Assembly (NCBI GenBank): GCA_028873845.1
Contig: JAPPNO010000134.1
Coordinates: 1-43,820, forward strand
From: Gemmatimonadota bacterium
GTDB taxonomy: Bacteria > Gemmatimonadota > Gemmatimonadetes > Longimicrobiales > Gaopeijiaceae
Direction of reading: 5' to 3'
Length of the DNA: 43,820 bases
Notes under the pieces: model-generated
Told to the model about the DNA's origin: nothing
Database searches by the model: none
Seen by the model: the letters and a program-made list of their open reading frames with translations, nothing else
In this document: in pieces, positions 41,830 to 43,820 of the stretch
Layout: the number at the start of each line of letters is the position of its first letter
Position numbering within the stretch: the first letter of the stretch is position 1
Position numbers and translations under genes: made by a program

Positions 41830-43554
41830 CTAGTGCGCCCAGCCCAATCCCTCCCGTAACTCGCCCGCGAAGGCCCGCGGTCCGCGCCGCAGGACGGAAC
41901 GCAGGAAGAGACCCGTGAGCAGGACCAGGCTGGCCTGCTGCAACACACTCGGGGCCTCCTCGATCAGCGTCGCGAGAGACGGGACCGGCAGCGCCCCGAA
42001 GGCGGTGTTGATCGCGATGCCGGACGTCACCGCGAGGGTCACCATGACGAGGGCGAAGGCGATGGCCGCGCGGCGTCCGTGCAGGCTGCTCACCAGGCCC
42101 AGCGTCGAGATGTTGGTGGCCGGTCCCGTGATGAGGAAGGCGATCCCGGCCCCCGGCGAGAGTCCCGTCGCCAGGAACGCGGCGACCAGGGGTGTGGCCG
42201 AGGCCGCGCAGACGTAGGTCGGGAAGCCCAGCAGGGCGAAGAGGAAGACATCCGCCACCGGGGGAAGGCTGCCGAGCCAGCCGCTCTCGAGGAAGGGGGT
42301 CACGAGGGCGGCGACGCCGAGGCCCAGTACGATCCAGGGAGCGGTGTGGTCGACCACCTCGCCGGTGCCCGTGCGCAGGGCGGCACCCAGCCGCTGCAAC
42401 GTGCCCGGCTTCTCCCCGGGCGCACCGATCCGTTCCTCGGCGCGCACGGCCTTCTTCAATCTTCCCCCCACCCACCACCCCACCAGCATGGCCACCAGGG
42501 CCGCGGTGACCAGCCGCAGGACCGTCACCTGGGGGCCCAGCAGCGGGATCGACAGCAGCACCGCATCGAGTCCGAGTTCCGGGGTGGCCACCAGGAATGC
42601 CATCGCGGCGGCCGGCGGGGCCCCCCTCTGAATCAGGCTGCGGTAGAGCGGCACGACGCCGCACGAGCAGATCGGAAAGGGAAGGCCGATCGCCATTCCC
42701 CGGACCGACTGGGAAACCCCGCCACCCTTTTCCATCCAGCGCACCGACCGCTGCGGCAGGAACGCGCTGAGCAGCCCGGCGAAGAGGTACGCCAGCAGAA
42801 GGGCCGGCGCGCTCTCGGCGCTGAGCACGTAGAGGCGCGACACGAAGGCAGCGGGCCCGCCCGCCCCGTCATCGGCAGCGATCACGAACACGGCCAGGAG
42901 CAGCGCCAGCGCCAGAATCGCGCCCCATCCCTCGCGGCGGCTGTCGGCCGGACCGGTGGCCTCCCCATGCCGGTGAACCACCACGTGAACGAGCGAGCCC
43001 GCGACCGCCGCCTGGTAGAGCGTCAACCCCGCCGAATCGGACACGACTCCGTCCACCATCGCCCCGGACAGGTATCCGCCCACCGTTGCGAGGATGAGCG
43101 CCGCCAGTGCACCGATGCCGGCCCGGCGGTCGATCTCCCGCGTGACCAGCCACCAGACCGCGATACCCACCGGAAGACGGTGCAGGACGACGGCCATGGG
43201 GAATGACGGGTCCGCATCGACCGGGAGCGTGGCCAGCGCGGCACCGTCGAGCCCGTTGTGAACGACGAATCCGGAGAGGCCGGCCAGCAGCGCCAGACGG
43301 TGGGTCGGGCGGGTGGCGCCACGCGATGTTCTCTCGATGGCAACGGGGATCAGGAACCCGGCCAGGAGTGCCAGCAGCACGAACCAGTCCCCCTCCCCGA
43401 CCGCGGCGGGAACGAACGCCAGGAATACCAGCCCGGGAATCGCGGTCCTGGAGACGCCGTCGAGCACGGGCGCGAACCCGCGCCGATGGCCGGCACCCGC
43501 GTGGAGCAGCGGTCCGGCTGCCAGCGCTCCAAGGGAGGCGATCAGGTAGGGCAT
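41830..43554 (-). CDS. ZIP-like domain fused to ArsP/DUF318-type permease
   Basis: The 574-residue product joins two membrane domains. Residues 1 to about 225 look like a degenerate ZIP metal transporter, with HNGLDGAALA (H99, N100, D103) and LHRLPVGIA (H125) where ZIPs have HNxxDG and HExPxG. Residues 240-574 match DUF318/ArsP-type permeases, with GLPFPICSCGVVPLYRSLIQRGAPPAAAMAFLVATPELG (Cys 296 and 298 in CSCGVVP), ADVFLFALLGFPTYVCAASATPLVAAFL and ITGPATNISTLGLV. The permease family exports organoarsenicals or other soft metal or metalloid species. The fusion suggests a metal-linked efflux role. The ATG at 43554 is chosen over a TTG at 43614. A His-rich loop (VHVVVHRHGEA) joins the domains. 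Confidence 0.82.
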   Translation of the reverse strand: MPYLIASLGALAAGPLLHAGAGHRRGFAPVLDGVSRTAIPGLVFLAFVPAAVGEGDWFVLLALLAGFLIPVAIERTSRGATRPTHRLALLAGLSGFVVHNGLDGAALATLPVDADPSFPMAVVLHRLPVGIAVWWLVTREIDRRAGIGALAALILATVGGYLSGAMVDGVVSDSAGLTLYQAAVAGSLVHVVVHRHGEATGPADSRREGWGAILALALLLAVFVIAADDGAGGPAAFVSRLYVLSAESAPALLLAYLFAGLLSAFLPQRSVRWMEKGGGVSQSVRGMAIGLPFPICSCGVVPLYRSLIQRGAPPAAAMAFLVATPELGLDAVLLSIPLLGPQVTVLRLVTAALVAMLVGWWVGGRLKKAVRAEERIGAPGEKPGTLQRLGAALRTGTGEVVDHTAPWIVLGLGVAALVTPFLESGWLGSLPPVADVFLFALLGFPTYVCAASATPLVAAFLATGLSPGAGIAFLITGPATNISTLGLVSSLHGRRAAIAFALVMVTLAVTSGIAINTAFGALPVPSLATLIEEAPSVLQQASLVLLTGLFLRSVLRRGPRAFAGELREGLGWAH

Positions 43555-43820
43555 TTCAGGGTGTCCGCAAGGCAACTCGGTCCGGGCTGCATGATTCCCG
43601 CGAGTGATATCCAATCTGGCAGGTTACTGCCGATACAACCACCTGACGGGAATCGATCCCCCGACGCGCGACCTTGCGGCTGCCGCCGGATGCAACGGTC
43701 GCTATCTTTCATGGAACAGTCCTCCAGCAGTCCGTGGACAAAGCGGCCCGAGCACCGAGAGCGGCGAGGCGCCGGGCTGACATGTTGTTGAAGTTTCGCA
43801 TCTTGTTGCGGTGAGTGTGG
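43555..43820. other. Non-coding right edge of the window
   Basis: Upstream region of the fused permease gene, 266 bases to the window end. No coding frame with a ribosome-binding site is seen. A tRNA-like GGGAATCGATCCCCC string near 43648 is not a tRNA. Possible promoter elements for the permease would lie here, but none is clear. Confidence 0.35.

Noticed and set aside
43645-43665. GGGAATCGATCCCCC, like the T-arm of a tRNA on the minus strand
   Set aside because: The loop lacks the TTC of the T-loop, and no acceptor, anticodon or D-arm can be built around it.
1-43820. CRISPR arrays, insertion sequences, prophage genes, rRNA or tRNA genes
   Set aside because: I looked for spaced repeats, transposase or integrase motifs and RNA signatures on both strands and found none I can support.

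Overview
The window reads as chromosomal DNA of a high-GC, Gram-negative (diderm) bacterium. It has a Kdo transferase, a heptosyltransferase-type enzyme, a TonB-dependent receptor, an outer-membrane barrel protein and many lipoproteins. The mix of a CarboxypepD_reg TonB receptor, an S9 peptidase, a DUF5117-type zinc metalloprotease, DUF885-type sequence, MacB/FtsX permeases and a sigma-54 response regulator suits Gemmatimonadota or a related phylum. That is an inference from gene content; no rRNA marker is present. Coding density is high, overlaps of 1 to 4 bases are frequent, and I see no insertion sequence, prophage or CRISPR array.

Layout. 1-5716 (minus): the N-terminal part of a TonB receptor, a Tat-exported HisC-like aminotransferase, a DUF885 C-terminal fragment, an MsbA-like ABC exporter and a TPR lipoprotein. 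6023-10316 (minus): a compact lipoprotein / sensor kinase / sigma-54 regulator operon. 10393-13796: a sulfurtransferase, two small envelope genes, HU with a clear terminator, and a zinc alcohol dehydrogenase. 13804-19758 (minus): a chain of overlapping genes comprising GT9, GT4, a class V aminotransferase and a secreted metalloprotease. 19963-22733: WaaA carrying an in-frame heptad minisatellite, then a two-gene unit of a GT9-like glycosyltransferase and a Tat lipoprotein that ends in 33 serines. 22907-24774: an autoregulated VapBC-type module translationally coupled to an outer-membrane barrel gene. 24831-29008 (minus): a LolA-like protein / FtsX / FtsX / ATPase operon. 29168-31471 (plus): a membrane protein, an OsmC-family protein with an in-frame TGA at the expected catalytic Cys (candidate selenoprotein), and a circularly permuted D-amino-acid-oxidase-like flavoprotein. 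31472-32131: a sparse region with a 20-residue cationic peptide gene and a hairpin-rich segment. 32132-35062: an M60 (mucinase-type) lipoprotein. 35084-43554 (minus): an S9 peptidase with acetoacetyl-CoA synthetase, a tandem pair of channel-like membrane genes (one broken by a Trp-to-amber change), and a ZIP-like/ArsP-like permease fusion.

The strongest candidates for something new are the poly-serine Tat lipoprotein paired with its own glycosyltransferase (21448-22733), the UGA-containing OsmC gene with a SECIS-like hairpin (29772-30230), the permuted DAAO next to it, and the structured segment plus micro-peptide at 31671-31981. Much of the window serves the envelope: LPS core assembly, lipoprotein traffic, secreted peptidases and metal or drug export.
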